A stretch of 64,000 nt of DNA, from the NCBI RefSeq assembly GCF_040932485.1, contig NZ_JBFRBH010000001.1, forward strand, positions 124,001 to 188,000, given 5' to 3'. The translations under genes were made by a program, and so were the position numbers. Source of the DNA: Gymnodinialimonas sp. 202GB13-11. GTDB lineage: Bacteria; Pseudomonadota; Alphaproteobacteria; Rhodobacterales; Rhodobacteraceae. Positions 50,822-59,368 of the stretch are shown one piece after another. The notes beneath the pieces are model-generated. The model was not told the DNA's origin, made no database searches, and was given only the letters and a program-made list of their open reading frames with translations. Positions within the stretch are counted from its first letter, which is position 1; each line of letters begins with the position of its first letter.

Positions 50822-51598
50822 ATGGACGGCGAGCGTGCACGCGAAACCATACCAACCAACCTCCGGCTCCTGATGGTGCTGGAGGAGGTGGCGCGGGCCG
50901 GCGTGCCTGTCACGCCGACAGAGGTCAACGCGACCCTCGAATTGCCCAAGCCCACAATTCACCGGTTGTTTTCCACGCTGGAGGATGAAGGGTTCTTGCA
51001 ACGCGACATGGACGGGCGGACCTATTCTCCTGGTCCACGGATGCGGTCGCTGGCTGCCTCCACAATGTCCAGCCTCCGTATTCGAACGGCGCGACAAGCG
51101 ATCCTCAAGCGGTTGAGCCGTGAAATTGGTGAAACCTGCAACATCGCGCTGCCGGACCGCGATGCGATGATCTACCTGGAACGGGTGGAGACGGAGTGGC
51201 CGCTTCGTATCCAGCTTCCGCAAGGCTCGCGCGTGCCGTTTCATTGCACGGCGTCTGGCAAGATGTACCTCAGCTCGCTCGCGCCGAACCACCTGCAACG
51301 CTATTTGAACGCCACGACCCTGACAGAACAGACGGACAATACGATAACCGGCCGCGAGCAATTGTTGGCAGAGCTGGGTGAGGTCAAACGCAATGGCTAC
51401 GCTCTGGACCGCGAAGAGTTCATGCAAGACATGATTGCCATGGCTGTGCCCATTCTCGATCCGAACCGGCGCCTGATGGCGACCTTGTCCTTCCACGCGC
51501 CGACCCAACGCTTCGACACGGATCGCGCCGTTACCTACCTTGATGCGCTTCGCGAAGCCTCGTCCGAATTGTCGCTTCTGATTGAGGGCGACGTCTGA
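50822..51598 (+). CDS. IclR-family transcriptional regulator
   Basis: The 258-residue protein has a winged HTH (residues about 10-75: LRLLMVLEEVARAGVPVTPT and LELPKPTIHRLFSTLEDEGF) and an IclR effector domain (about 80-250: RVPFHCTASGKMYLSSLAP). IclR proteins sense small organic acids or sugars. It lies 11 bases after the first TRAP operon and 138 before the second, on the same strand, so it may control either or both. Confidence 0.9.
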   Translation: MDGERARETIPTNLRLLMVLEEVARAGVPVTPTEVNATLELPKPTIHRLFSTLEDEGFLQRDMDGRTYSPGPRMRSLAASTMSSLRIRTARQAILKRLSREIGETCNIALPDRDAMIYLERVETEWPLRIQLPQGSRVPFHCTASGKMYLSSLAPNHLQRYLNATTLTEQTDNTITGREQLLAELGEVKRNGYALDREEFMQDMIAMAVPILDPNRRLMATLSFHAPTQRFDTDRAVTYLDALREASSELSLLIEGDV

Positions 51599-51736
51599 CG
51601 CTTTTTGCGCGCCCGCGCCCTTTTCACCATCGTCATCACGCGCCCAACAAGCTGGGTGTTTCTGCAGGAATCGTTAGGCGGTTACAAAAAGCCGTGCCAA
51701 GCTTCTGGAAAACGAAGACCAAAAGGGAGATTGGAA

Positions 51737-52729
51737 ATGGGTTTTCATCTGAAGACGGCGGCGGCTGTCGCAGCGATTGCCATGACGGCGACCAGTGTCG
51801 CAGCACAAGACATCACGATGAACGTGGGCTTCGGCGCGCCAGAGGATTCACTTTACGGGCGCTTTGGCGCAATCTTTGAGGAACTGGCCGAGGAATATAC
51901 CGGCGGCTCCGTCGATGTGCGCCTGCGCTGCTGCAACCAGATTGCGACCGAGGATGAAGGCTTCCGCGCGATGCAGCTTGGAACCGTCGATGGCTTTTTC
52001 ATCACCGCCAACAATGTCTCGCCCCATTGGCCGCTGATGGATGTGACGGTTCTGCCATACATCTTCCAGGACACGTCGCACATGGCCCGTGTGATCGACG
52101 GTGAAGTGGGTGATTTCATCCGCGCGCAACTGCTGGAAGATACGGGCGTGCACCTGCTGTCCTTCGGTCCGGCGCTTTACCGCGATTTCTACAATTCCGT
52201 CCGCCCGGTTGAGACGATGGCCGATATGGAAGGTCTGCGCATCCGTACGCCAAATAACGCGGTGATGCTGGCAACGTTTGAGGCATTCGGCGCGAACCCA
52301 GTGCCGCTAGCCTGGTCGGAAACACCCACGGCGCTGCAGACTGGCACGGTGGACGGTGGCGACAATGGTACGTCATTCATCCGAGACATGAGCTTCTATG
52401 AGTTTATGCCGAACCTCGTGATCCTCGAGCATTTCGTGGCCATGGCCCCCTTGTTTGCCTCGTCTTCGTTCATGGAGCGCCTCAGCGAAGAACAGCGCGA
52501 ACAGATCATGCGTGCCGCTGTCGATGCCGGGAACCGCTTCAGTGAAGAAGTTCGGACAGAGACCGAGGAAGTGCGTACATGGCTGGTCGAAGAAGGCGGC
52601 ATGACCCGCACCGACCCCGACCGCGCGGACTTCATCGCCGCCGCACAAGTCGTGCAGCAGGAAGTCGCCGCCGAGCGTGGGCAGGAGTTTGTTGATCTGG
52701 TCAACATGATCAACGCCGCCGCCGAATAA
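51737..52729 (+). CDS. TRAP transporter substrate-binding protein (DctP), second system
   Basis: The 330-residue protein has a Sec signal of about 22 residues (MGFHLKTAAAVAAIAMTATS) and a normal DctP fold with GLRIRTPNNAVMLATFEAFG and LAWSETPTALQTGTVDGGDN. It has two adjacent Cys (RLRCCNQ) in the ligand region. GGGAGAT before ATG 51737 supports the start. It starts the second TRAP operon, linked to a D-aminoacylase. Confidence 0.92.
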   Translation: MGFHLKTAAAVAAIAMTATSVAAQDITMNVGFGAPEDSLYGRFGAIFEELAEEYTGGSVDVRLRCCNQIATEDEGFRAMQLGTVDGFFITANNVSPHWPLMDVTVLPYIFQDTSHMARVIDGEVGDFIRAQLLEDTGVHLLSFGPALYRDFYNSVRPVETMADMEGLRIRTPNNAVMLATFEAFGANPVPLAWSETPTALQTGTVDGGDNGTSFIRDMSFYEFMPNLVILEHFVAMAPLFASSSFMERLSEEQREQIMRAAVDAGNRFSEEVRTETEEVRTWLVEEGGMTRTDPDRADFIAAAQVVQQEVAAERGQEFVDLVNMINAAAE

Positions 52730-52745
52730 TTCGCAGAACACGACA

Positions 52746-52777
52746 CGGGGCCGCCCGCACCGGTGGCCCCGTTCTTT
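52746..52777 (+). terminator. Hairpin after the second dctP gene
   Basis: CGGGGCC (52746-52752) pairs with GGCCCCG (52765-52771) and is followed by TTCTTT. It is a partial terminator or message stabiliser between dctP and dctQ. Confidence 0.65.
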
Positions 52778-52804
52778 CTGACCTCACGCCGAAAGGGACA
52801 GGCG

Positions 52805-53338
52805 ATGGTCGTTCTCAGATGGTTAGAAAAGCACTTCGAGGAGGCGATCTGCTGCATCGCCCTTGTCGTTATTGCATGCGCGGTGTTTGCGCAGGTGCTG
52901 GCCCGCTACGTCTTTGAAATCGCGCTGCATTGGACGGAGGAAACCGCCGCCATCGCAATGGTTTGGGCCGTCTACATGGGCGCATCGCTTTGTGTGCGCG
53001 AACGGTTCCACATCCGCATTCTGGTGGCCGTTCAGGCCCTGCCGACAGGTATGGGCAAGTTCGTGATCTTCATGGCCGACATCGCATGGGCCTTCTTCTG
53101 TGTGATCATGCTGAAAGTTTCGTGGGAATATCTGACGGTCCTATGGCAATTCCCGTCGCGCTCTCCATCCCTGCGTATCAACGAATTCTACCCTCAGACC
53201 ATCCTCGTGATCGGCTATGCGTTCATGTTGGCGCGTTTGCTGCAGACCTACATCCTGTGGTTCCGGGATGGGGCGGAGGGTTTGCCGGGCATGTTGGCCG
53301 AAGACGGCGATGCCCCGGATGAGGAGCATCTGTTTTGA
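52805..53338 (+). CDS. TRAP transporter small permease (DctQ), second system
   Basis: The 177-residue protein has four membrane segments and typical DctQ motifs: VFAQVLARYVFEIALHWTEE and MGASLCVRERFHIRILVAVQ. AAGGGACAGG before ATG 52805 supports the start. Its stop overlaps the start of the large permease. Confidence 0.9.
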   Translation: MVVLRWLEKHFEEAICCIALVVIACAVFAQVLARYVFEIALHWTEETAAIAMVWAVYMGASLCVRERFHIRILVAVQALPTGMGKFVIFMADIAWAFFCVIMLKVSWEYLTVLWQFPSRSPSLRINEFYPQTILVIGYAFMLARLLQTYILWFRDGAEGLPGMLAEDGDAPDEEHLF

Positions 53339-54630
53339 ACGAGCTTCTGATCCTCGCGCTGGTCTTCACCGTCCTGGTGGTGATGGGCGTGCCGCTGTTC
53401 GCCGCCGTGGGTCTGACGACGGCGTTGGCCCTGTTCCTGATCGAAATCCCCTACACACTGCTGGCGCAGACAGGCTATTCCAGCCTTACGCCCTTTCCGC
53501 TGCTGACCATTCCACTCTTCGTGCTGGCGGGTCGATTGATGGAAACAGGCGGCATGGCGAACCGAATGATCGGGATCGCCACCAAATTGGTCGGTGCTTA
53601 TCGCGGCTCAATGGGCCTGGTGACGGTTTTCGCCTGTATGCTTTTTGGCGCACTGTCAGGGTCCGGCCCTGCGACCACCGCCGCCATCGGCTCGGCCACC
53701 GTGCCCGCGATGAAGAAGGACGGCTATGATGTTCCCTTCGCCGCCGCCATCACGGCCAGCGCGGGTGCTTTGGGCAGTCTGATTCCGCCATCGAACCTGA
53801 TGATTATCTACGGCCTCGTGTCGGAAACCTCGATCCCACGTCTATTCCTTGCAGGCATCTTGCCGGGCATTCTCGTCACAGGCTTGCTGATGCTGACCAC
53901 CTACCTGATCGCACGCAAACGCGGCTATGGCGGCGGTGGCGATCCGTTCGTCTGGCGCCCGTTCCTTGAGGCCGCGTGGGAGGGCAAATGGTCCATCGGC
54001 GCGCCCGTCCTGATCCTGGGCGGCATCTATGGCGGCATCTTCACACCCACTGAAGCCGCCGGTGTGGCCGTCTTCTACGCGCTTTTCGTGGGCCTTTTCA
54101 TCTATCGTGAGCTGACGCCGAAAAAGGTGCTTGAGGCGCTGCGCTTCACCGCCCTCCTCACCGGCATCCTGATCCTGCTAACGCCAACTTTGGCGTTCGG
54201 TCAGCTCACGGCTTTCTACGACGTACCGGCCGCCGTTCAGGCCGGGATCACCTCCATCACCACCAACCCGTTCCTCGTGCTGATGCTGATCGGCATCTTC
54301 TACATCTTCATCGGCACGTTCATGGAAAGCCTCGCGCAGATCGTGCTGTTCACGGCCGTCTTCCTGCCGCTTGTCACATCCCTTGGCATTGATCCCGTCC
54401 TCTTCGGCATCTTCACCGTCATCACCTGCGAAATCGGCTTTCTGACACCACCCCTGGGCGCGAACCTGACGATTGCTTCGCGTATCTCGGCCATCTCGCT
54501 GGAGCGCATCTCGGTCGCCGTCCTGCCCTTCATCGCGGCCTATATCGTTGGCATGATCATCATTATCCTGATCCCTGAATTGACATTGGCCTTGCCCAAC
54601 TGGGTCTACGGCCCCGCATCGGTGAGGTGA
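53335..54630 (+). CDS. TRAP transporter large permease (DctM), second system
   Basis: The 431-residue protein has about 12 membrane segments and DctM motifs FGALSGSGPATTAAIGSATV, LGSLIPPSNLMIIYGLVSET and GFLTPPLGANLTIASRI. The start codon is TTG (53335-53337), overlapping the dctQ stop as TTGA; GAGGAG nine bases upstream and the normal N-terminus support it. A TTG start may reduce its translation. Confidence 0.92.
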   Translation: MNELLILALVFTVLVVMGVPLFAAVGLTTALALFLIEIPYTLLAQTGYSSLTPFPLLTIPLFVLAGRLMETGGMANRMIGIATKLVGAYRGSMGLVTVFACMLFGALSGSGPATTAAIGSATVPAMKKDGYDVPFAAAITASAGALGSLIPPSNLMIIYGLVSETSIPRLFLAGILPGILVTGLLMLTTYLIARKRGYGGGGDPFVWRPFLEAAWEGKWSIGAPVLILGGIYGGIFTPTEAAGVAVFYALFVGLFIYRELTPKKVLEALRFTALLTGILILLTPTLAFGQLTAFYDVPAAVQAGITSITTNPFLVLMLIGIFYIFIGTFMESLAQIVLFTAVFLPLVTSLGIDPVLFGIFTVITCEIGFLTPPLGANLTIASRISAISLERISVAVLPFIAAYIVGMIIIILIPELTLALPNWVYGPASVR

Positions 54631-54635
54631 CGCCC

Positions 54636-56237
54636 ATGTTCGACACGATCCTGAAAGGCGGCGAGGTTTACGACGGCACCGGTGCCGCGCCGCAGATTAC
54701 GGATGTCGGCATCAAAGACGGCATGATCACTGAGGTGGGGCCGATCAATGCGGATGCAGGCGACGTGATCGACGTCTCGGGCCTCGCCGTATCCCCCGGC
54801 TTTGTCGACATGCACACCCATTCCGATTTCACGCTCATCGCTGATGGCCGCGCCGAAAGCCAGGTGCACCAGGGCGTGACGACCGAAGTGATTGGCCAAT
54901 GCGGCATTTCCTGCGCGCCGGTCTGTTCGCACAAGGCGATCCGGCAGGTCAGCCCCTGGTTCACCGAAAAAGCCAAGCACCGCAAATGGCTGGGGTTTGG
55001 CGAATACCTCGACGTGCTGGACGACACCGATTTGGGCGTGAACGTGGTGGCCTTTGTGGGCCACGGCACGATCCACCGCGCAATCCTCGGGGATGAACTG
55101 CACGCGGGCGAGCCGGATGACGTGGCTGCAATGGCCAAGCTGGTCGATCAGTGCATGGAAGAAGGGGCAGGGGGTTTTTCCAGCGGGTTGGAATACTTCC
55201 CCGGCATCCTCGCCGCCCCCGATCACCTTGTGCCGATGGTGGAGGTTGCAGCGAAATACGGTCGCCTCTACGCCACCCATGTCCGCAACCGCGACACCGA
55301 ATACGACCTGGGCTTTACTGAGGCTATGGGCACCGCGCGGCAGGCGGGTGCTCGCCTTCAGATCAGTCATATCCAACCCAAGTTCGGCGCACCGGGACAT
55401 GCGATGGAACACACGCTGGAGATGATCGAACTGGCCCGCCAGCATGATGGTGACATTGCCTTCGACGTAATCCCGCACGATTGGAACCATACGCTGATGG
55501 CAGCCATCCTGCCGAAATGGGCGCAGGCGGGTGGAATCGACGATGTCCTCAAACGCCTTGCCGACCCGGCGGCGCGTGAACGCATAAAGGCGAACCCCAA
55601 ACCCATGTGGCTCATCGTCAAGGCGCGACAGTGGAAGGATATCGTTCTGCTGAACGCGACCGAGAACAAGGATCTAGTCGGTGCCGATTTCGAGGAGATC
55701 GGACGAATGCGCGGGGTCGATCCCTATGACGCTGTCCTCGATATTCTGCTGGAAGAGGGCGACAACCTGATGGCCACGATGTGGTCGTCCAAGAGTTTCC
55801 GCAATTCCGATGTAGAGCTCTGCCTCAGCCAGCCGGAATGCGCTGTTATCTCCGACACCGTCGCTATCGCCAATGACGGCATTCTCAGCGACCATATCGG
55901 CTCGCTCAGCGGGTACGGTTGGGCCGCCCGCTTTCTGCAATACTACGTCCGTGATCGGGGCATCCTGAGTCTTGCGGAAGGTCTTGCGAAAATTACATCC
56001 GTGCCTGCAAAACGTCTTGGGCTGAAGGCGCGCGGGCAGCTCAAACCCGGCTATCACGCCGATATATGCGTCTTTGATCCGGCTGCGATCTCCAGCAACG
56101 CCACAGCCCGGCACCCGCGCCGCTATGCCTCGGGCATCGCCCATGTGCTGGTCAATGGCACACTGTCCATGCGCAATGGGCAGCGCATGCCGTCCAACAA
56201 TGGTCAGGTCCTGCGGGAGTTTCAGGGGGCCGGCTGA
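54636..56237 (+). CDS. N-acyl-D-amino-acid deacylase (D-aminoacylase family amidohydrolase)
   Basis: The 533-residue protein has the amidohydrolase metal motif MHTHSDF (about residues 61-67), the family's conserved metal-ligand Cys in IGQCGISC, and ATHVRNRDTEYD and QISHIQPKFG carrying further His ligands. The C-terminal barrel part (AKRLGLKARGQLKPGYHADI) is typical. It releases D-amino acids from N-acyl forms, or acts on related imides. ATG 54636 is used; an in-frame GTG at 54627 overlaps the dctM end. Its 3' end overlaps the converging AsnC gene by 16 bases. Confidence 0.88.
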   Translation: MFDTILKGGEVYDGTGAAPQITDVGIKDGMITEVGPINADAGDVIDVSGLAVSPGFVDMHTHSDFTLIADGRAESQVHQGVTTEVIGQCGISCAPVCSHKAIRQVSPWFTEKAKHRKWLGFGEYLDVLDDTDLGVNVVAFVGHGTIHRAILGDELHAGEPDDVAAMAKLVDQCMEEGAGGFSSGLEYFPGILAAPDHLVPMVEVAAKYGRLYATHVRNRDTEYDLGFTEAMGTARQAGARLQISHIQPKFGAPGHAMEHTLEMIELARQHDGDIAFDVIPHDWNHTLMAAILPKWAQAGGIDDVLKRLADPAARERIKANPKPMWLIVKARQWKDIVLLNATENKDLVGADFEEIGRMRGVDPYDAVLDILLEEGDNLMATMWSSKSFRNSDVELCLSQPECAVISDTVAIANDGILSDHIGSLSGYGWAARFLQYYVRDRGILSLAEGLAKITSVPAKRLGLKARGQLKPGYHADICVFDPAAISSNATARHPRRYASGIAHVLVNGTLSMRNGQRMPSNNGQVLREFQGAG

Positions 56238-56659
56238 CGCGGCTTGACCGTGGTCAGCCGAATATGGCTTTGCGTTTCAGCCACTTCGGGCAAGGCACGG
56301 ATCCGGTCGAGCACCTTGTCGAGTTTCGCCAAGGATGCCGCGCGCACTTCCACAACCAGATCGAACGTGCCGCTGAGCGTGTGAATGTCGAGGATTTCGG
56401 TTACGCGCTGCAGTGACCGGATTGCAGCCCGCCCATCATCGGCGTTGAGCCGGATCAATGTGAACGCGCTGACCTGCGTGTCGTCCTCCCCGGGTGCGAG
56501 ATCAACGGTGAAACGGTTGATCACTTTTTTCTGCACCATCCGGTCGATCCGGTTCTGAACCGTCCCACGAGACACGCCAAGCTCTTTCGCCAAAAGCGTG
56601 GCTGAGGCCCGCGCATCCCGTGTCAGCAATTGCAGCAGGTGTTGGTCAAGATCATCCAT
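56222..56659 (-). CDS. Lrp/AsnC-family transcriptional regulator
   Basis: From ATG 56659 (GAGGG upstream) the 145-residue protein has an AsnC-type winged HTH (residues 1-50: MDDLDQHLLQLLTRDARASA and LGVSRGTVQNRIDRMVQKKV) and a C-terminal RAM effector domain (about 65-140). Such proteins sense amino acids. Divergent from the saccharopine-dehydrogenase-like gene, it probably controls that gene through the palindromes between them. Confidence 0.92.
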   Translation of the reverse strand: MDDLDQHLLQLLTRDARASATLLAKELGVSRGTVQNRIDRMVQKKVINRFTVDLAPGEDDTQVSAFTLIRLNADDGRAAIRSLQRVTEILDIHTLSGTFDLVVEVRAASLAKLDKVLDRIRALPEVAETQSHIRLTTVKPRQPAP

Positions 56660-56680
56660 ACAGCAACCCTCGGGTACACC

Positions 56681-56758
56681 TGACAATTTGTCAAAAAACT
56701 AACGATATGCGCAAAGAAATCCCGTTCTGATTGGCGCCCCTTTACGGTCAAATGACCG
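56681..56758. promoter_or_regulatory. Two palindromes between the AsnC and saccharopine-dehydrogenase-like genes
   Basis: TGACAATTTGTCA (56681-56693) and CGGTCA-AA-TGACCG (56745-56758) are perfect inverted repeats in the 126-base divergent gap; both carry a TCA/TGA core. They are good candidates for AsnC-type operator sites. Confidence 0.5.
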
Positions 56759-56785
56759 AAAGAAACGGCGAGCAGGGGCAAAGAC

Positions 56786-57841
56786 ATGCAAAAGATCGCA
56801 GTGCTGGGGCTTGGTAAGGTGGGCACTCTGGCGGCAGAGCTGCTGCACGCCTCCGGCTTCATGGTGACAGGCATCGATGTCGCGCCACGCGGCCATCTGC
56901 CCTTTCCCGTTCAGTCCCTCGACCTCACCCACACAGACGCTGTCGAGACGCTCTTTGCCGACCAAGATGCCGTCCTGTCCTGCCTTCCCTTTCACCTCAA
57001 CACACCTCTGGCCGAAGTCGCCCACCGCACCGGCATCGCCTATTTCGACCTGACCGAGGATGTGCCGACGACCAACCGCATCATCGAGCTTAGCAAAAGC
57101 GCCAAACGCCTGATGGCCCCGCAATGTGGGCTTGCTCCAGGGTTTAGCGGGATCGTTGGCGCCTCGCTGATTGCAAAGCTGGACAACTGCCGATCCTGCA
57201 AGATGCGTGTCGGGGCCCTGCCGCAGCACCCCACCGGCCTGATGGGCTATTCGTTCAACTGGTCGCCCGAAGGGGTGGTCAACGAATACCTCAACGATTG
57301 CGAGGTGATTGAGGAGGGAGAGCGGAAGATGATCTCCCCCATGGAGTGGATCGAAGACATCTATATTGACGGCATGAAGTTGGAGGCCTTCACGACCTCA
57401 GGCGGCCTCGGCACTATGTGCGACACCTACCACGGCACCGTCGCCAATATCGACTACAAGACCATGCGTTACCCCGGCCACGCGAAGCTTATGAATTTCT
57501 TCTTTCATGAGCTTTTGATGCGCGAACGGCGGGAAGAGGCCGGGGCCATCCTCGTTAATGCCAAGCCGCCCGTCGACGATGACATCGTCTATGTCCACGC
57601 TTCGGCAGAAGGCATGTTGGAAGGCGCGCTGCGGCGGTTCGAATTCGTGCGCGGCTATCGCCCGCTGAAGGTCGCTGGCAAACAGCGAACCGCGATTTCG
57701 TGGACCACGGCGGGTTCAGTCGTTGCGGTCATCGAAATGGTGCGTGACGGCAAATTGCCCGCGACCGGGTTTCTGAAACAGGAAGACATCGCGCTGGACG
57801 CTTTTCTTGCGACGCCAACGGGCGGCCTCTACGCCGCCTAG
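56786..57841 (+). CDS. Saccharopine dehydrogenase-like oxidoreductase
   Basis: The 351-residue protein has an N-terminal Rossmann domain (IAVLGLGKVGTLAAELLHAS) and the saccharopine-dehydrogenase C-terminal domain with GLAPGFSGIVGASLIAKLDN and TSGGLGTMCDTYHG. Members oxidise saccharopine, lysine or related amino acids with NAD(P). Neighbouring genes for deacylation, racemisation and D-amino-acid oxidation suggest an amino-acid substrate. The last codons overlap the converging racemase gene by four bases. Confidence 0.85.
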   Translation: MQKIAVLGLGKVGTLAAELLHASGFMVTGIDVAPRGHLPFPVQSLDLTHTDAVETLFADQDAVLSCLPFHLNTPLAEVAHRTGIAYFDLTEDVPTTNRIIELSKSAKRLMAPQCGLAPGFSGIVGASLIAKLDNCRSCKMRVGALPQHPTGLMGYSFNWSPEGVVNEYLNDCEVIEEGERKMISPMEWIEDIYIDGMKLEAFTTSGGLGTMCDTYHGTVANIDYKTMRYPGHAKLMNFFFHELLMRERREEAGAILVNAKPPVDDDIVYVHASAEGMLEGALRRFEFVRGYRPLKVAGKQRTAISWTTAGSVVAVIEMVRDGKLPATGFLKQEDIALDAFLATPTGGLYAA

Positions 57842-58590
57842 CGCCAATCATCGAGGTGATTTGAGAAGCGCCGTGGCATCAGGCCCGCCTGGAACCACGT
57901 AATCATTGAATGGATCGAGTAGACAGGCCGCCCAACATGGGCCCGGATGTCGGCGGCGAAGGGCACCATGTTGGTGCACTCCAACAGGATCGCTCCGGTC
58001 CGCGGATGCGCCTGAACCAACGCGTCCGCCCCCTGCAAAAGGTCTGTCCGGCAGGCGTCAAAGTCGATCTCCGCCTCATCCCCAAGGATCGCGCGTGTGA
58101 ACTCAGCTCCACCATCCGTGCCCATAACCGGCGTGCCTTCGGGAACCTGCGCAGCCTTCAGATGCGCATCGGTCAGGGTCTCGGCTGATATGGTCAGAAC
58201 CGAGACGTGCTGTTCCTTCGGCAAGGTCGCCGCCATCATCGGCGCCTGCATCAGCGAAGACGTGGCGACCGGCACCCCGAGAGCGTCTGCCAATTCATCC
58301 TGCAACAGGGCCAGAAACCCGCAATTGGTCGCGATCCCGTCGCACCCCATCGCGACCAATTCGCGCCCGGCTTCGATGAAATCCTCCACCCGTGCCGTCG
58401 CATCGCCGCGCACCACATTGTCCGGCGTTGCGCCACGCACCACACGGAACTGCACCGGGAACGGCCAGCTCAGCGCGTTTCCGATATCGCCGGGAATGCG
58501 GGGGAATTGCGTCTCAAGCATCAGAATGCCGACGCTGGCGCCGTATACCGTTTTTCCGCCGCGCGTCTTGGGATTGTTTGACTGCGTCAT
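57838..58590 (-). CDS. Aspartate/glutamate racemase-family protein
   Basis: The 250-residue protein has the two catalytic-type Cys residues of the Asp/Glu racemase superfamily, Cys90 in IATNCGFLALLQ and Cys205 in ILLECTNMVPFA. It could racemise an amino acid or hydantoin, or isomerise a dicarboxylate such as maleate. ATG 58590 starts one base after the GntR gene stop, so the two are co-transcribed. Start supported by AGGTTGAG. Confidence 0.85.
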   Translation of the reverse strand: MTQSNNPKTRGGKTVYGASVGILMLETQFPRIPGDIGNALSWPFPVQFRVVRGATPDNVVRGDATARVEDFIEAGRELVAMGCDGIATNCGFLALLQDELADALGVPVATSSLMQAPMMAATLPKEQHVSVLTISAETLTDAHLKAAQVPEGTPVMGTDGGAEFTRAILGDEAEIDFDACRTDLLQGADALVQAHPRTGAILLECTNMVPFAADIRAHVGRPVYSIHSMITWFQAGLMPRRFSNHLDDWR

Positions 58591-58591
58591 C

Positions 58592-59269
58592 TCAACCTGC
58601 CCGTACGTAGATCTGGGAAAAGGCGTGTCGCACCGCCTCTGTTGCATCCTCTTTCCGCATTTCGATATGCGCGCGCAAGGTCGCAAGGGCGCGATCGGCA
58701 TCGCCCTCGCTGAGCGCCTCAAGTATGGCGCGGTGCTCGCTCATCCGATTGGGAGAGGCACCTTCTTGGCTCATGTTGAGCCCGATCATGCGGACATAAC
58801 GAATGCGTCCGTTGATGTTGGTCAGCATCCGCTCAAGCTCTGCATTGCCGGACAGGCGGACAAGCGACAGGTGAAACGCCTCGTCCATTTCCAGCCGGGT
58901 CAGGCGATCGGACGTGCCCTCGTAAAGCGGTTCGGTTGCATCCAGTTCCGCCACCAGCGCGGCAATGTCCGATGCTTCCGCCCGTTGTAGCGCCAGCCTT
59001 ACCCCCTCGCATTCAACGGCCGCCCGCGCCTCATACAGGTCGAGGATTTGCTCGGGCGTCAGCGCGCGGCAAAAGAAGCCCTGTCCGGCGGTGAAGGTCA
59101 TATAACCCTCTGATACCAAACGGTTCAGCGCCTCCCGCAGTGGCGTGCGGCTGACCGCCAGCCTCTTGGCCATGGCCCCTTCGATGATGCGTTCTTCCGG
59201 CCTGATCTCAAAGTCAGCCGCCATCTGGCGCAATTGAGCTGTCAACCGATCCACGATGTTGTCGGACAT
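58592..59269 (-). CDS. GntR-family (FadR/FCD type) transcriptional regulator
   Basis: From ATG 59269 the 225-residue protein has an N-terminal winged HTH (about 5-70: GAMAKRLAVSRTPLREALNR and LVSEGYMTFTAGQGFFCRAL) and an FCD ligand domain with Asp/His metal residues (MDEAFHLSLVRLSGN and MSEHRAILEALSEG). It is divergent from the thiamine-diphosphate enzyme gene and upstream of the racemase gene, and it probably controls both through the operator at 59314-59343. Confidence 0.92.
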   Translation of the reverse strand: MSDNIVDRLTAQLRQMAADFEIRPEERIIEGAMAKRLAVSRTPLREALNRLVSEGYMTFTAGQGFFCRALTPEQILDLYEARAAVECEGVRLALQRAEASDIAALVAELDATEPLYEGTSDRLTRLEMDEAFHLSLVRLSGNAELERMLTNINGRIRYVRMIGLNMSQEGASPNRMSEHRAILEALSEGDADRALATLRAHIEMRKEDATEAVRHAFSQIYVRAG

Positions 59270-59313
59270 GGTGCGTCTGTCCCTTTGCCAAAACACAGCT
59301 TGCACAACGATAT

Positions 59314-59343
59314 GCATTCAGGGCTGTATACAGACTTGAATGC
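59314..59343. promoter_or_regulatory. Nested palindrome, likely GntR operator
   Basis: GCATTCA-N3-CTGTATACAG-N3-TGAATGC is symmetric about one centre: a perfect 10-base core palindrome with outer seven-base arms. It lies between the divergent GntR and thiamine-diphosphate enzyme genes. The TGTATACA core is typical for FCD-type GntR regulators. Confidence 0.7.
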
Positions 59344-59368
59344 AATCAGCCAATCCGGAGATTCGGAC

